Assembly (NCBI RefSeq): GCF_024643205.1
Contig: NZ_JAMKQJ010000009.1
Location: 1 to 64,000 of the forward strand
Direction: 5' to 3'
Source of the DNA: Parapedobacter tibetensis
Lineage (GTDB): Bacteria; Bacteroidota; Bacteroidia; Sphingobacteriales; Sphingobacteriaceae
DNA length: 64,000 nt
This document shows, piece by piece, positions 34,562 through 43,923 of this stretch (the stretch's first letter is position 1; each line of letters opens with the position of its first letter). The translations under genes were made by a program, and so were the position numbers. The notes under the pieces were generated by a model. That model was given only the letters and a program-made list of their open reading frames with translations. It was not told the origin of the DNA and made no database searches.

Positions 34562-36070
34562 TTAGTTGTTTTCTATTTCGATCACTTTTTTGTTCCACCC
34601 AAGCGGAGGGTCTACCTGTATATCGTTGACTTGCCATCCCTTGCAAAAAACCGGTGCATCGGAATGGGTGACGCGGCCGATAGTTTTGATCTGCAACCCC
34701 TCTGTATCTACAGCAATGACCGGTATGCGGGGGTCGCTTACTAAGGCACCCAGCAACAAGCCGTTTATCTGTATATTCCTGGCATGCCGTATGAACAGGC
34801 CGGAGGAAGGTAATTCTTTCCAGACCGTGGGCTGCGGATACCCTTTTTCATCCTCTTTTACCTGTTGGATATCGACGATAAAATCGCCTGCTTTCAAACC
34901 GCCTTTATGAAAAAACTGAATGTTTGATAAGGTCACATTTTCCACGTAGTGCCCAGAAATGCCGGTAATGGATGAACAATAATTACCGGTGTTATAAGCG
35001 GTGATATTGCTGATGACGATATTGCGCATGGCGCCCACGGGAGGATCGGGTGCTGCATCTGTATGTTTCCGTGCGCGGTTGGCCAAGCGTATATATAAGG
35101 GGCATGCTGTTCCTTCGATTACGATGTTGCTGATGCTAATACCTTCCATCACCCCGCCATCGACGATTTCTAATGACAACGCCGTGATTCCCCTTGCTGT
35201 GCCATAGATGGGCGGCTGTTTGTTGGTGCTTGGCTTAATAACGCAATTGGAAATGGTGATATTCTTGAACCCCCCAGTCGATTCGGTACCCGCTTTGATC
35301 GCATTGCAAAAGCTGGAAACCGTGCAGTTTGTAATCGTCACGTCTTCACAGCCCGCTGCCCCGGTACTCTTCAATACAATAGCGTCGTCATCGGTATCAA
35401 AGATGGAATTGGAAAGCACGAACCGACGGCAACCGTCAATATCAATACCGTCATTGTTGCGGTTGGCGTGGTTATATACATTGATCCGATCTACCATTAC
35501 TTCTTCACAGTTAAGGTAGTGCTGATTCCATATACCTGCGTTGCGCATGTTGATGCCGGAGATCCTGATGTCACTGCACGATATGAAAAGAATATTCCTC
35601 GGCCGGCCGTCCATATCGCTGCCGTGCTTCGCATTTTTATCCGGTTTTTGTTTGGCGCCATTGCCGTCGATGGTGCCCAGACCGGTAATGGCAATATGGG
35701 CCACTTCATTCGCATAAATGAGCGCACGCCATCCTCCAGGGTCTTTCTGGGAGCGGTAGGTCGGTTGCGGTTGTAGGGGAAAATCCTTGATATCGGAGCT
35801 GGCCAACAGCACTGCCCCGGCTTCCAGATGCAGTTCGACATGGTTTTTCATCAGGATGGTTCCTGAACGGAAAGTACCGGCAGGTATAACGACCCTACCG
35901 CCGCCATTGCTAGCGCAGGCTTCTATTGCCTTATTAATGGGCACCGTATTGAGTGACTGAGGTCCGGGGCGGGCCCCAAATTCAGTAATGAGAAAATCTG
36001 CTGCGGTTACCGTTAGGACCATGCTACCCAATAACAGGCAGCAAATGATTTTTGCAAAATGTTGCGTCAT
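34562..36070 (-). CDS. GH28-family polygalacturonase-like hydrolase
   Basis: 502 residues from the ATG at 36070, which opens the signal peptide (MTQHFAKIICCLLLGSMVLT). The frame runs back to 36100 inside the upstream gene. The parallel beta-helix is clear (GGGRVVIPAGTFRSGTI). GH28 motifs are recognisable but shifted: NNDGIDIDGC, TDDDAIVLKS with the Asp pair, and CNAIKAGTESTGG. The classical GHG and RIK blocks are not obvious, suggesting a rhamnogalacturonase or exo-type substrate. It probably cuts pectic polymers in the periplasm. It follows the esterase gene with a 14-base gap. Confidence 0.88.
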   Translation of the reverse strand: MTQHFAKIICCLLLGSMVLTVTAADFLITEFGARPGPQSLNTVPINKAIEACASNGGGRVVIPAGTFRSGTILMKNHVELHLEAGAVLLASSDIKDFPLQPQPTYRSQKDPGGWRALIYANEVAHIAITGLGTIDGNGAKQKPDKNAKHGSDMDGRPRNILFISCSDIRISGINMRNAGIWNQHYLNCEEVMVDRINVYNHANRNNDGIDIDGCRRFVLSNSIFDTDDDAIVLKSTGAAGCEDVTITNCTVSSFCNAIKAGTESTGGFKNITISNCVIKPSTNKQPPIYGTARGITALSLEIVDGGVMEGISISNIVIEGTACPLYIRLANRARKHTDAAPDPPVGAMRNIVISNITAYNTGNYCSSITGISGHYVENVTLSNIQFFHKGGLKAGDFIVDIQQVKEDEKGYPQPTVWKELPSSGLFIRHARNIQINGLLLGALVSDPRIPVIAVDTEGLQIKTIGRVTHSDAPVFCKGWQVNDIQVDPPLGWNKKVIEIENN

Positions 36071-36084
36071 CTTCAAAACTATTT

Positions 36085-38268
36085 TTAATGATCGATCCAT
36101 GCTTTCAACTGATCATGGAACTGATCTGTGGTGCGTTCTATGATCCGCAGATGCGATGCGGCTTTCTTTTGATAAGCGTCGCGGATTAGCTGCATATCCT
36201 TTTCGATTTCATGAGCTTGGTCATTGTTCCCATTTCCGTCTGTTGCTCCTATGATCAACAGGATCCGGGGCGCAAGGGAGGCCGCGAGGTCGGGTAAATC
36301 ATACTCACCTATCGAGCCGGGAACCGTGCTGTGTAAAAAAGTGGGTCGGTATATCGGGTTCATGACGATGGACCGGTAGGATGAATAGGGCGCTATAAGC
36401 ACCACTTTCTCGATATCTTTTTCAAATGCGGCGGCATGCAACAAGGCAGGTGCCATTTCCGTTCTAGAAAAACCATAAACAGCATGCACACCCTTATCCA
36501 CTTTCATAAATCTAGCCAGCCTGATGATATCACTGGCCTGTATCCCTACAATGGTTTTACCGATCTGCACAGTGGCGAACCATACGTTGTAGGAAACGCT
36601 GTCTAAATAAGAATCGCCTTTGAAGCTGCCTGGACCTATTTCACCGGTTCCAATCATATCGGGTGCCAATACGCTGACTCCATTTTGTACTAACCAATCA
36701 ATCGTGCCGTGCCGTGCCGTATCGGCGTATTTCCCCGCTGGATCTAAATAAATCACTCCATGGCCAGTATGGCCTTCTTTTGGCGTAAATAGCAAGCAGG
36801 GTATGGGATAACCGTCTTCTCCAAAAAGGATATATTGCTCGATGGTACGGTCGCTTTTTTGCGAACGTCCAGTAAATACAGGTTTGGATGTATTGCTGGG
36901 TGTGGCATAACCGGTCAGTTCACGTGCCTTACGAACACGGGAGGAAGGGTCTCCCTTCCTTTCGGCGTCTAGCAGCTTTAATCGATGGACGGCGTCGCGG
37001 AGATTCAAACTATGCACCGTTTCGGCTGGATAGGAACTCCCTACTTGGCCGGTGGGTGTAACGCGCAGCTCATCGGCACTCAAAAGCTCCACTTCTTCAT
37101 CAGCGGGGTTACCGGGGTTTTGCAAATGCTGTTGGAAAAAGGCATACATGGCTTCCCTATTAGGTTGGGTGGACGCGTGAGGGGCATCATCCGTTACCAT
37201 CCGGAGCAAGTTTGGTTTTCCGTAGGCCTGGTAGATTTTCCCCACTTCTTCACAGGTCTCTATGGTGCCCTGTATCGGAAACATATCCCTACTGGTCGCC
37301 AACACAAGACAGGGAATAGGTGCCCTTGCTATCAATAGATCGCCCATATCAAGCCCTTCCCGAATCCCGTAAAGGAAATTCTGTTCCGCGTCTTGGGGTC
37401 CTATCGACTGGAACAGCCGGGTAAAATTGGTAATATAATTTTCAGGGGCATAGGCCTTGATGCGGTGGTCCATAGCCGCTATATAGGCAGTCTGCGTACC
37501 GCCCCCCGAACGACCGGTAATGCCGATGCGCGTGGTATCGACCTCCGGTCTGGTTACCAAATAGTCAATGGCCCGCATACCATCCCATAGCATGTTTCGA
37601 GCCAGTGTGTTTCCGGTCATGAACAGCTGCGCCCCGATATAAGAATGCTCCCAGGCCGGATACTTAAATAAAGGCTTTTTGTTGGTGGTATCCATATATT
37701 GCACCCGTTCTCCTTGTCCTATGGGATCAAAGGCCAATACAACAAATCCTTTATTGACCAAGTTGATGAGTATGCGCTGGTAAGACCGATAACCCGTCGC
37801 GGAATGCCCACTGCAATAAACAATGGCGGGTGCTTTTCCAGCTTTCAGTTGCCGGGGAACGAACAGGGCTGCAGTGACAAAATGCCCCGGTTGTGACTCA
37901 AATACGATGTTTTCAAGCTGGTAGGTTTCCTTTTCTATGATGTTGGTGATTTTCGGATTCAGTGATGTCCGATCCGGAAAAGGCCCGATGGCCGCCGATA
38001 GGGTCTTTTGTATCCAAGCCTGTCTTTCCTGCCATTGCGCCAATGAATGGATGCCATTGAGCATGGCCGTTCGGTTGGCTAAGTGCTTCTGGGCTTCGCT
38101 TGATACGTAGCGGTATAAGGCATTGGGTGCATCGCTGTATTGACTCCAGCGACTTAAAAATTGCTGGCTGTTTTGCCCCATAGCAAAATAAGGCAAAACA
38201 GCCATTGCCATCAGGAAAAGCACCATGCAATGTTTTGCAAACCTGTATTGATGTCCTATGTTGACCAT
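36085..38268 (-). CDS. two-domain alpha/beta hydrolase, acetyl-esterase-like
   Basis: 727 residues with a signal peptide (to about FAMGQ). Domain 1 (about 130-390) contains FDPIGQGERVQY, the nucleophile elbow TGRSGGGTQTAYIAA, an Asp in TSRDMFPIQGT and a His in DDAPHAST, so a full triad. Domain 2 (about 500-727) has APDMIGTGEIGP and an elbow reading VYGFSRTEMAP in which the Gly after Ser+1 is missing. It is probably structural or low in activity. The layout resembles acetyl-xylan-esterase-type hydrolases. In this locus it likely removes acetyl or methyl groups from pectin. Its start is 25 bases after SusD. Confidence 0.85.
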   Translation of the reverse strand: MVNIGHQYRFAKHCMVLFLMAMAVLPYFAMGQNSQQFLSRWSQYSDAPNALYRYVSSEAQKHLANRTAMLNGIHSLAQWQERQAWIQKTLSAAIGPFPDRTSLNPKITNIIEKETYQLENIVFESQPGHFVTAALFVPRQLKAGKAPAIVYCSGHSATGYRSYQRILINLVNKGFVVLAFDPIGQGERVQYMDTTNKKPLFKYPAWEHSYIGAQLFMTGNTLARNMLWDGMRAIDYLVTRPEVDTTRIGITGRSGGGTQTAYIAAMDHRIKAYAPENYITNFTRLFQSIGPQDAEQNFLYGIREGLDMGDLLIARAPIPCLVLATSRDMFPIQGTIETCEEVGKIYQAYGKPNLLRMVTDDAPHASTQPNREAMYAFFQQHLQNPGNPADEEVELLSADELRVTPTGQVGSSYPAETVHSLNLRDAVHRLKLLDAERKGDPSSRVRKARELTGYATPSNTSKPVFTGRSQKSDRTIEQYILFGEDGYPIPCLLFTPKEGHTGHGVIYLDPAGKYADTARHGTIDWLVQNGVSVLAPDMIGTGEIGPGSFKGDSYLDSVSYNVWFATVQIGKTIVGIQASDIIRLARFMKVDKGVHAVYGFSRTEMAPALLHAAAFEKDIEKVVLIAPYSSYRSIVMNPIYRPTFLHSTVPGSIGEYDLPDLAASLAPRILLIIGATDGNGNNDQAHEIEKDMQLIRDAYQKKAASHLRIIERTTDQFHDQLKAWIDH

Positions 38269-38293
38269 TTTTTGTGTAAGGTTCGTAAGCTCG

Positions 38294-40282
38294 TTAATCC
38301 CACATCGGGTTTTGCTCCATAGCTGTATTTAATGACATTTCCGAACTGGGGATGGGATACCACAAATGCTTTTCGGAAACATTGGCGTAGGGCCGCGTGG
38401 TATATTGAAGGGAAGCGGGTGCATTTTGCTGGATATCCGTTTCCATGAGCTTCATCTGTTCAATGAAATTGCCCCACCGGATCAGATCGAATTTTCGCAA
38501 GCCTTCAAAACATAACTCCCTAGCCCTTTCATCCATGATTTGCTTTTGGAAATCATCCTGCGGAAGATCGGGCATATCCACTTCATAGGTACCAACTGTT
38601 GCGGTGGCCGTAGCCCGTTGTCCTGCATAGAGGAATTCGACACCCGTAACGTCGGCAGCAGAGGAGCCGCTGGTATGCGTTGGCGGAGTAGTGGTGGCCG
38701 TACCGGCCGTGGTGACGGTATAAAGATTTTCTTCATGGTAAACCTGTTTCCCCACCTCATAATGCGTATTCGCCACCCAGGCGGTGCCAATGCGGATATC
38801 CGGTGCGGTGGTATAACCGGAACCCGGATTGATAATATTTACCGATGTTACTTTTCCGGTGCTGGCTGAAACCGTAGCATTGGCTTCGGCACCGTTGCCA
38901 CCGCCGCCGATGACCGTTACTGGAATAACGAGCTCCGTATTGAGATACCCAGTATTGCCGGCATCGGAAAGGTTTATGCTGTTAAGTACGGAAAGCGTAA
39001 CACCCTGTTCCGAAGGGGATTGGTTATATGCCCTTCTCCTCACCTGGTTGACTGCGTCATAAGCGGCAGGGGTGGGCCCCTCGATCGCATTTACTGCTTC
39101 CGCATACATCAATAAAACATCCGCGTAACGGATTACCGGGAAATTGGTGGGTCCATAATCGGTATTCCTGGGAAGTACGGTTTCATATTTTCTTCTCCAT
39201 TTCCCCACACCCCGGGTATAGATATCGGTGGCGGCCTTAGGGACTTCAATGGTGCCGTTGTTGTTCAAAAAGCTGTATGGGGCGATGGCCCAATCCCTCC
39301 TCGTGTCAACAATATCATACAATCGAAACAAATAACCCGTGGCACCAACACGGCCATACCCGATGCCGGCTTCTCGATTATTACTCGTTACGGAAAGGTA
39401 ATTCACAAAACGCCCGCCGGCCCTGAGCGCACCTATATTATTACCATAAAACTCAATTTCCCAAATAACCTCTTTGTTGGCGTCATCATATTTATCAGCC
39501 GTTTGATTGATGAATATCTCCGAATAGCTGGGATTTAACCGATGCACACCTGATTGAATGACGCTGTCCGCCCAGTCCCGGGCTTCCGCATACTTGGAAA
39601 GGTCCTTTAGGGGTGCGCCGGCCATTTTCAAACATACCCTCGCCAGCATGGCCTCCACAGCTGTCTTTGAAACATGCACCGGAGTACCGTTGATCTCATA
39701 GGTATTGACCAAGTCTTTAGCTTCTTTAAGATCCTTGAGGATTTGTTCATATACCTCAATGGACGGGGTGCGTGGGTTGTTGACTTTTCTGCTATCGATA
39801 ATGGGCTCGACAAACAACGGTACATCCCCCCACCCGCAAACCAGCTCGAAATAGATGAAGGCCCTTAAGAAAAGGGCTTCACCTTTTATCGCGTTTCGTT
39901 TTTGCTCGTCCATGTCAGGCCTATGCACATTTGCAAGTAGGTAGTTGGCGCGATTGATACCAATATAAAAGTCGCGCCAAGAATTTTCAAAATAGTTATC
40001 TGCCGATGTATTATCATATGCCATGGCGTTAGCGGTACTGGTTGTGCTTTTATAATAGCCTTCATCGGATGCATGCGGCAGGAAAGCAGACCGGTAAAGT
40101 CCATAGGTGGCGGTAGTCGTCAGCGAGGCGTATACCCCGGCGAGCGCGTCGTTCAGCTCGGACTCCGTACTGTAATATTGTTCAGGTGTTGAAAAATCCT
40201 CAGGTGTTGTTTGCAGGAACTTTTCACAGGACAACATGCCTGAAGCCGCGAACATCGTGAGAAAAATGAAAAATCTTTTCAT
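38294..40282 (-). CDS. RagB/SusD-family glycan-binding lipoprotein with an inserted segment
   Basis: 662 residues: lipobox AASGMLSC, SusD N-terminal TPR region (YYSTESELNDALAGVYASL; ALFLRAFIYFELVCGWGDVP) and C-terminal IMDERARELCFEGLRKFDLI. Between about residues 430 and 565 it carries a segment not typical of SusD, with Gly-rich GGGGNGAEANATVSASTGKV, INPGSGYTTAPDIRIG and W..NTHY..GK.VYHE, which recalls small carbohydrate-binding modules. SusD proteins are commonly 500-560 residues, so the extra length fits an insertion. It captures glycans at the surface for the SusC channel beside it. Confidence 0.93.
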   Translation of the reverse strand: MKRFFIFLTMFAASGMLSCEKFLQTTPEDFSTPEQYYSTESELNDALAGVYASLTTTATYGLYRSAFLPHASDEGYYKSTTSTANAMAYDNTSADNYFENSWRDFYIGINRANYLLANVHRPDMDEQKRNAIKGEALFLRAFIYFELVCGWGDVPLFVEPIIDSRKVNNPRTPSIEVYEQILKDLKEAKDLVNTYEINGTPVHVSKTAVEAMLARVCLKMAGAPLKDLSKYAEARDWADSVIQSGVHRLNPSYSEIFINQTADKYDDANKEVIWEIEFYGNNIGALRAGGRFVNYLSVTSNNREAGIGYGRVGATGYLFRLYDIVDTRRDWAIAPYSFLNNNGTIEVPKAATDIYTRGVGKWRRKYETVLPRNTDYGPTNFPVIRYADVLLMYAEAVNAIEGPTPAAYDAVNQVRRRAYNQSPSEQGVTLSVLNSINLSDAGNTGYLNTELVIPVTVIGGGGNGAEANATVSASTGKVTSVNIINPGSGYTTAPDIRIGTAWVANTHYEVGKQVYHEENLYTVTTAGTATTTPPTHTSGSSAADVTGVEFLYAGQRATATATVGTYEVDMPDLPQDDFQKQIMDERARELCFEGLRKFDLIRWGNFIEQMKLMETDIQQNAPASLQYTTRPYANVSEKHLWYPIPSSEMSLNTAMEQNPMWD

Positions 40283-40294
40283 ATCGTCCTTTTT

Positions 40295-43200
40295 TTAAAA
40301 TGAAATATTTGCGCCGAATGTAATCGTGAACGCGCGCGGATAAACAGAATAGTCAAAAGCGGGCATCAGCGCATTGCTGCCGTATGCTGAAACTTCCGGG
40401 TCAAAACCTTGGTATTTTGTCCAGGTATATATATTCTGGGCGGAAGCATAAACGCGGACCGTATTCATTTTCACTTTGCGTGTGATACTTGCAGGGAGTG
40501 TGTATCCCAACGCGATGGTTTTCAGGCGGAGATAGGAACCATCTTCAATAATTCTGGTAGAATATCCAAAATCAGAAGGGCCTCTGCCGTTTGTGCGGTA
40601 ATATAGGTCATTCTGGTTTTCCGGTGTCCACCTGTTCAGGTAAGTGGCATACATGTTCTGGTTTACCCGTCCGCCCCCTTCAAATATGATCCTGTTGGCA
40701 TTGAGCACATCATTTCCCGCGGAAAACTCGAAGAAGATGTTCAGATCGAAGTTTTTGTATGTCAGGTCATTAGAAAAACCACCGATATAGTTGGGGTTGG
40801 GGTCACCTATATTTGTCCGATCGGCTGTATTGACAACCCCGTCGCCATTTACGTCTTTGTATTTTATATCACCCGGCTGGGTGAGCGTACGGTTTGCATT
40901 GTAAGTGGCGATATGGTCTTTCAAGACATACGTACCCGGAGCGGTTTCATTGAAATCTTCATATTGATAGTTGCCTTCCCAAATGTAGCCGTAAAACCTC
41001 GCGATAGGATAACCTACTTCCGCGATATAAGGGGGCACATTCCTGAGATCAATGTTCCAGGTAGCAAGCGTGAGCATCGTTTGCTGGTTTTCAGTAAGGG
41101 CCAGTACCTTATTCCTGTTGAACGCAATATTAAAATTTGAGTTCCAGGAAAAGGCCTCGTTATTGAGTATCTGCGCATTGAGTGTAAATTCCAGCCCCCT
41201 GTTCTCTACACTTCCGATATTTTTTACGCCTGTTGTGAATCCCATCGAATTGGGGAGTCTGGCATTCAGCAATAGGTCTGTTGTGGTTTTCCGATATGCG
41301 TCGGTCGTCAACGTGATGCGTTCATCAAATAAACCGAGGTCGAGGCCGAGATTCAATTGATCAGTGCTTTCCCATTGCAGGTTGATATTGCCCAGTTCTG
41401 ACAAGATAGCCGCCTTGACCGGGGTATTATTATAACTATAGCCAATGGAAGAGGGAAGGTCAATCCGGGAAAGATAGGCAAAGTCCAGCACGCGGTTGTT
41501 GCCTGTAACTCCATAGCTGAGGCGGATTTTAGCATCCGAAATGAAGGTCAAACCTTGCATGAAGTTTTCGCTGCCCAATCGCCAGGCAACGGCGCCGGAG
41601 GGGAAATAACCCCATTTATTACCTGGGGAAAATTTTGAAGAACCGTCAGCCCGTATGGATGCCGTAAAAAGATATTTAGCGCGATAAGCGTAATTTACCC
41701 TGCCCAAAAACGAAGCCAGTGTATGCTGTGAACTCCCCGAATTGATTCTCACCGGTTCGCCCTCACTGATGCCAGCGATACCTAATGATTCATTCGGTAT
41801 ATGATTGGCCGAGGCGCCGTAGGAGAACGTTCTAGTTTTCTGCACGGTAAACCCTGCAACGGCATCTAGTTTATGATGCTGATTGAATGTTTTATTAAAA
41901 CTTAATGTGTTTTCATTGAGTAGGCTGGTCAGTTCACTATAGGTGACCGATCCATTCACACCGTTGTTCTGGCCGGAAGTGGTCAATGGGCTACCTAATG
42001 GAGTCAATGAATTATTGAAAGATTCGCGTTTTACTTTTGATTTTGTCACCCCGCCAGAAGCTCTAAGCTTCACATATTTTCCAAAGGAGTATTCGCCGAA
42101 CACATTGGTTGTCAGCAGATCGGTTTTGTTAGCCCGGTATTCATTTTCGACGGTCTGTATCGGGTTAAATCCCATTAAATTCAGGAAATCTTCATCTGTT
42201 TGTTCCAACGGATCTTCAACGACCTGCCCCGATGCGGGCCGGTATGCCCAGACGCTATATAACAGGTTACCGTAAAAGAAACCGGTTCGTTGTTCGGACG
42301 GCACCGTGCCAAATCTTTCGGCCGCGGTATAATTGGCATTGACCCCTACCTTGAGTTTGGTGCCGATGGCTTGGTCAAGTGTGACACGTCCTTGATACCG
42401 GTCATACCCCGAATTCTTGATGACACCGTCCTGACCCAATATGGAACCTGAAATCGAATATCTCGTGCCTCCTTGTCCGCCATTTATTGACATGAAGTGA
42501 TTTTGAAAAGGCGATGTTCTGAAAACCTGATCTTGAAGGTCGATGCTTGGTGCGTTTCGAAAATCCTCCAGCATTTTGCCGTTTATGAGATAGGTCTCTG
42601 CCGCATTTGCCGAGTCGCGCTCCATTTGATATTGCACGAACTCATGGGCATTCATCAGCTCCATTTTTCTCTTGTTTTTCAGGAAGCCATAATACATGTT
42701 ATAAGAAATGACCGGCGCGCCTATTTTCCCTTTTTTAGTCGTGATGATGACAACGCCATTGGCACCTCTGGCACCATATATCGCGGTCGAAGAGGCATCT
42801 TTCAATATCTCAATGGATTCGATTTCCGAAGGGTTTAAGGTATAGTTATCAGGATTTTCCATGGGAAACCCGTCGATGACATATAGTGGGGAATTATCTT
42901 GCGTAACGGAATTGGTGCCTCTGATCACAATATTGATCGGCGCTCCCGGCTGGCCATCAGCGGAACTCACTTTAACACCAGCCACCCTTCCGGCCAACGC
43001 CTCTTCAAATGATATAATGGGCGCCTTCTGCATTTCCTCCACTTTTGCCTGGCCTACCGATCCTGTCAAATCTTTCCTTCTTACCGATCCGTAACCAATG
43101 ACCACCACCTGCCCCATCTCGGAAATAGCCTCTTTTAATACGACCTTCACTTCCCTCCGGCTATTTACTGGGATTTCGCTTGTTTCATGTCCGATAGCTG

Positions 43201-43795
43201 AAAATATGAGAATGGCATTTGAATCAACTTCTATTGTGAAAATTCCATTTGCATCTGTCGTCGTGCCCCTCTTTTGTCGGGCCGACACGGTTTCCTTGAC
43301 CTTCACTGTAACCCCACTGAGTGGATTGCCAAGGCTATCGGTGACATGCCCACGTACGGAGAATGGCTGTTGTGGTTTGGACGCGATGGATGCCATCTGC
43401 GTTTTGCGTGGACGGATGATGATCGTATGCTCGAAAATTTCATAGGTAAAGGGTTGCCCGGATAGAATTCTATCCAGCGCACTAGTAATCTCCGCATCTT
43501 TCAGGTTGATGGTGATGGGCTTTGCCTGGGCAACATGTTGTTTGTGGATCACAAAATCATACTCGGTCTGCCTGCTCAGCTCAACAATGACATCCTGCAA
43601 TGACGCATTACGGAATGAATGGGTAATGCCCTGTGAGTAGGCATCGGCAGACACCTTGAAACTGAATAGCACGATAAGCAATACAGTGAGTTTCATTGGA
43701 AGTACAATGTGGCGGCTAAGCTGTTTGCCTGCCGTAATGGGCAGCAACATTAAATAAACATAGCCGATTTCCTTAAACTGGAAACCATATTTCAT
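40295..43795 (-). CDS. SusC/RagA-type TonB-dependent transporter
   Basis: 1,166 residues. N-terminal signal peptide (AYSQG at the end), an STN domain (about 60-130: NASLQDVIVELSRQTEYDF), a CarboxypepD_reg-like domain (HVTDSLGNPLSGVTVKV), a plug (VVIGYGSVRRKDLTGSVGQA) and a large barrel ending PRAFTITFGANISF. The STN domain marks a receptor that signals to an anti-sigma factor, and a FecR/ECF pair lies directly upstream. It imports oligosaccharides with energy from TonB. Separated from SusD by 12 bases. Confidence 0.96.
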   Translation of the reverse strand: MKYGFQFKEIGYVYLMLLPITAGKQLSRHIVLPMKLTVLLIVLFSFKVSADAYSQGITHSFRNASLQDVIVELSRQTEYDFVIHKQHVAQAKPITINLKDAEITSALDRILSGQPFTYEIFEHTIIIRPRKTQMASIASKPQQPFSVRGHVTDSLGNPLSGVTVKVKETVSARQKRGTTTDANGIFTIEVDSNAILIFSAIGHETSEIPVNSRREVKVVLKEAISEMGQVVVIGYGSVRRKDLTGSVGQAKVEEMQKAPIISFEEALAGRVAGVKVSSADGQPGAPINIVIRGTNSVTQDNSPLYVIDGFPMENPDNYTLNPSEIESIEILKDASSTAIYGARGANGVVIITTKKGKIGAPVISYNMYYGFLKNKRKMELMNAHEFVQYQMERDSANAAETYLINGKMLEDFRNAPSIDLQDQVFRTSPFQNHFMSINGGQGGTRYSISGSILGQDGVIKNSGYDRYQGRVTLDQAIGTKLKVGVNANYTAAERFGTVPSEQRTGFFYGNLLYSVWAYRPASGQVVEDPLEQTDEDFLNLMGFNPIQTVENEYRANKTDLLTTNVFGEYSFGKYVKLRASGGVTKSKVKRESFNNSLTPLGSPLTTSGQNNGVNGSVTYSELTSLLNENTLSFNKTFNQHHKLDAVAGFTVQKTRTFSYGASANHIPNESLGIAGISEGEPVRINSGSSQHTLASFLGRVNYAYRAKYLFTASIRADGSSKFSPGNKWGYFPSGAVAWRLGSENFMQGLTFISDAKIRLSYGVTGNNRVLDFAYLSRIDLPSSIGYSYNNTPVKAAILSELGNINLQWESTDQLNLGLDLGLFDERITLTTDAYRKTTTDLLLNARLPNSMGFTTGVKNIGSVENRGLEFTLNAQILNNEAFSWNSNFNIAFNRNKVLALTENQQTMLTLATWNIDLRNVPPYIAEVGYPIARFYGYIWEGNYQYEDFNETAPGTYVLKDHIATYNANRTLTQPGDIKYKDVNGDGVVNTADRTNIGDPNPNYIGGFSNDLTYKNFDLNIFFEFSAGNDVLNANRIIFEGGGRVNQNMYATYLNRWTPENQNDLYYRTNGRGPSDFGYSTRIIEDGSYLRLKTIALGYTLPASITRKVKMNTVRVYASAQNIYTWTKYQGFDPEVSAYGSNALMPAFDYSVYPRAFTITFGANISF

Positions 43796-43860
43796 ATATT
43801 TGTCTAGTTAGGTTAAAAAATTATTAACTGTCCGGTTAGTAATAGATTTGCCTGCTAATG

Positions 43861-43886
43861 GCCGTCCCGACGGCAATCGGGGCGGC
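43861..43886. terminator. hairpin between the FecR and SusC genes
   Basis: GCCGTCCCGA (43861-43870) and TCGGGGCGGC (43877-43886) form a 10-pair stem with one wobble pair and a 6-base loop. It lies after the FecR gene and before SusC on their strand. There is no T run, so it may weaken rather than end readthrough from the sigma/anti-sigma pair or stabilise an mRNA end. Confidence 0.4.
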
Positions 43887-43923
43887 TTCTTGCATTGATC
43901 AGGGCAAACACGTGAACGTTCTC

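Noticed and set aside
43861..43886. The hairpin before SusC as a riboswitch
   Set aside because: It is a simple 10-pair stem with no conserved core or further helices, so it is listed only as a hairpin.
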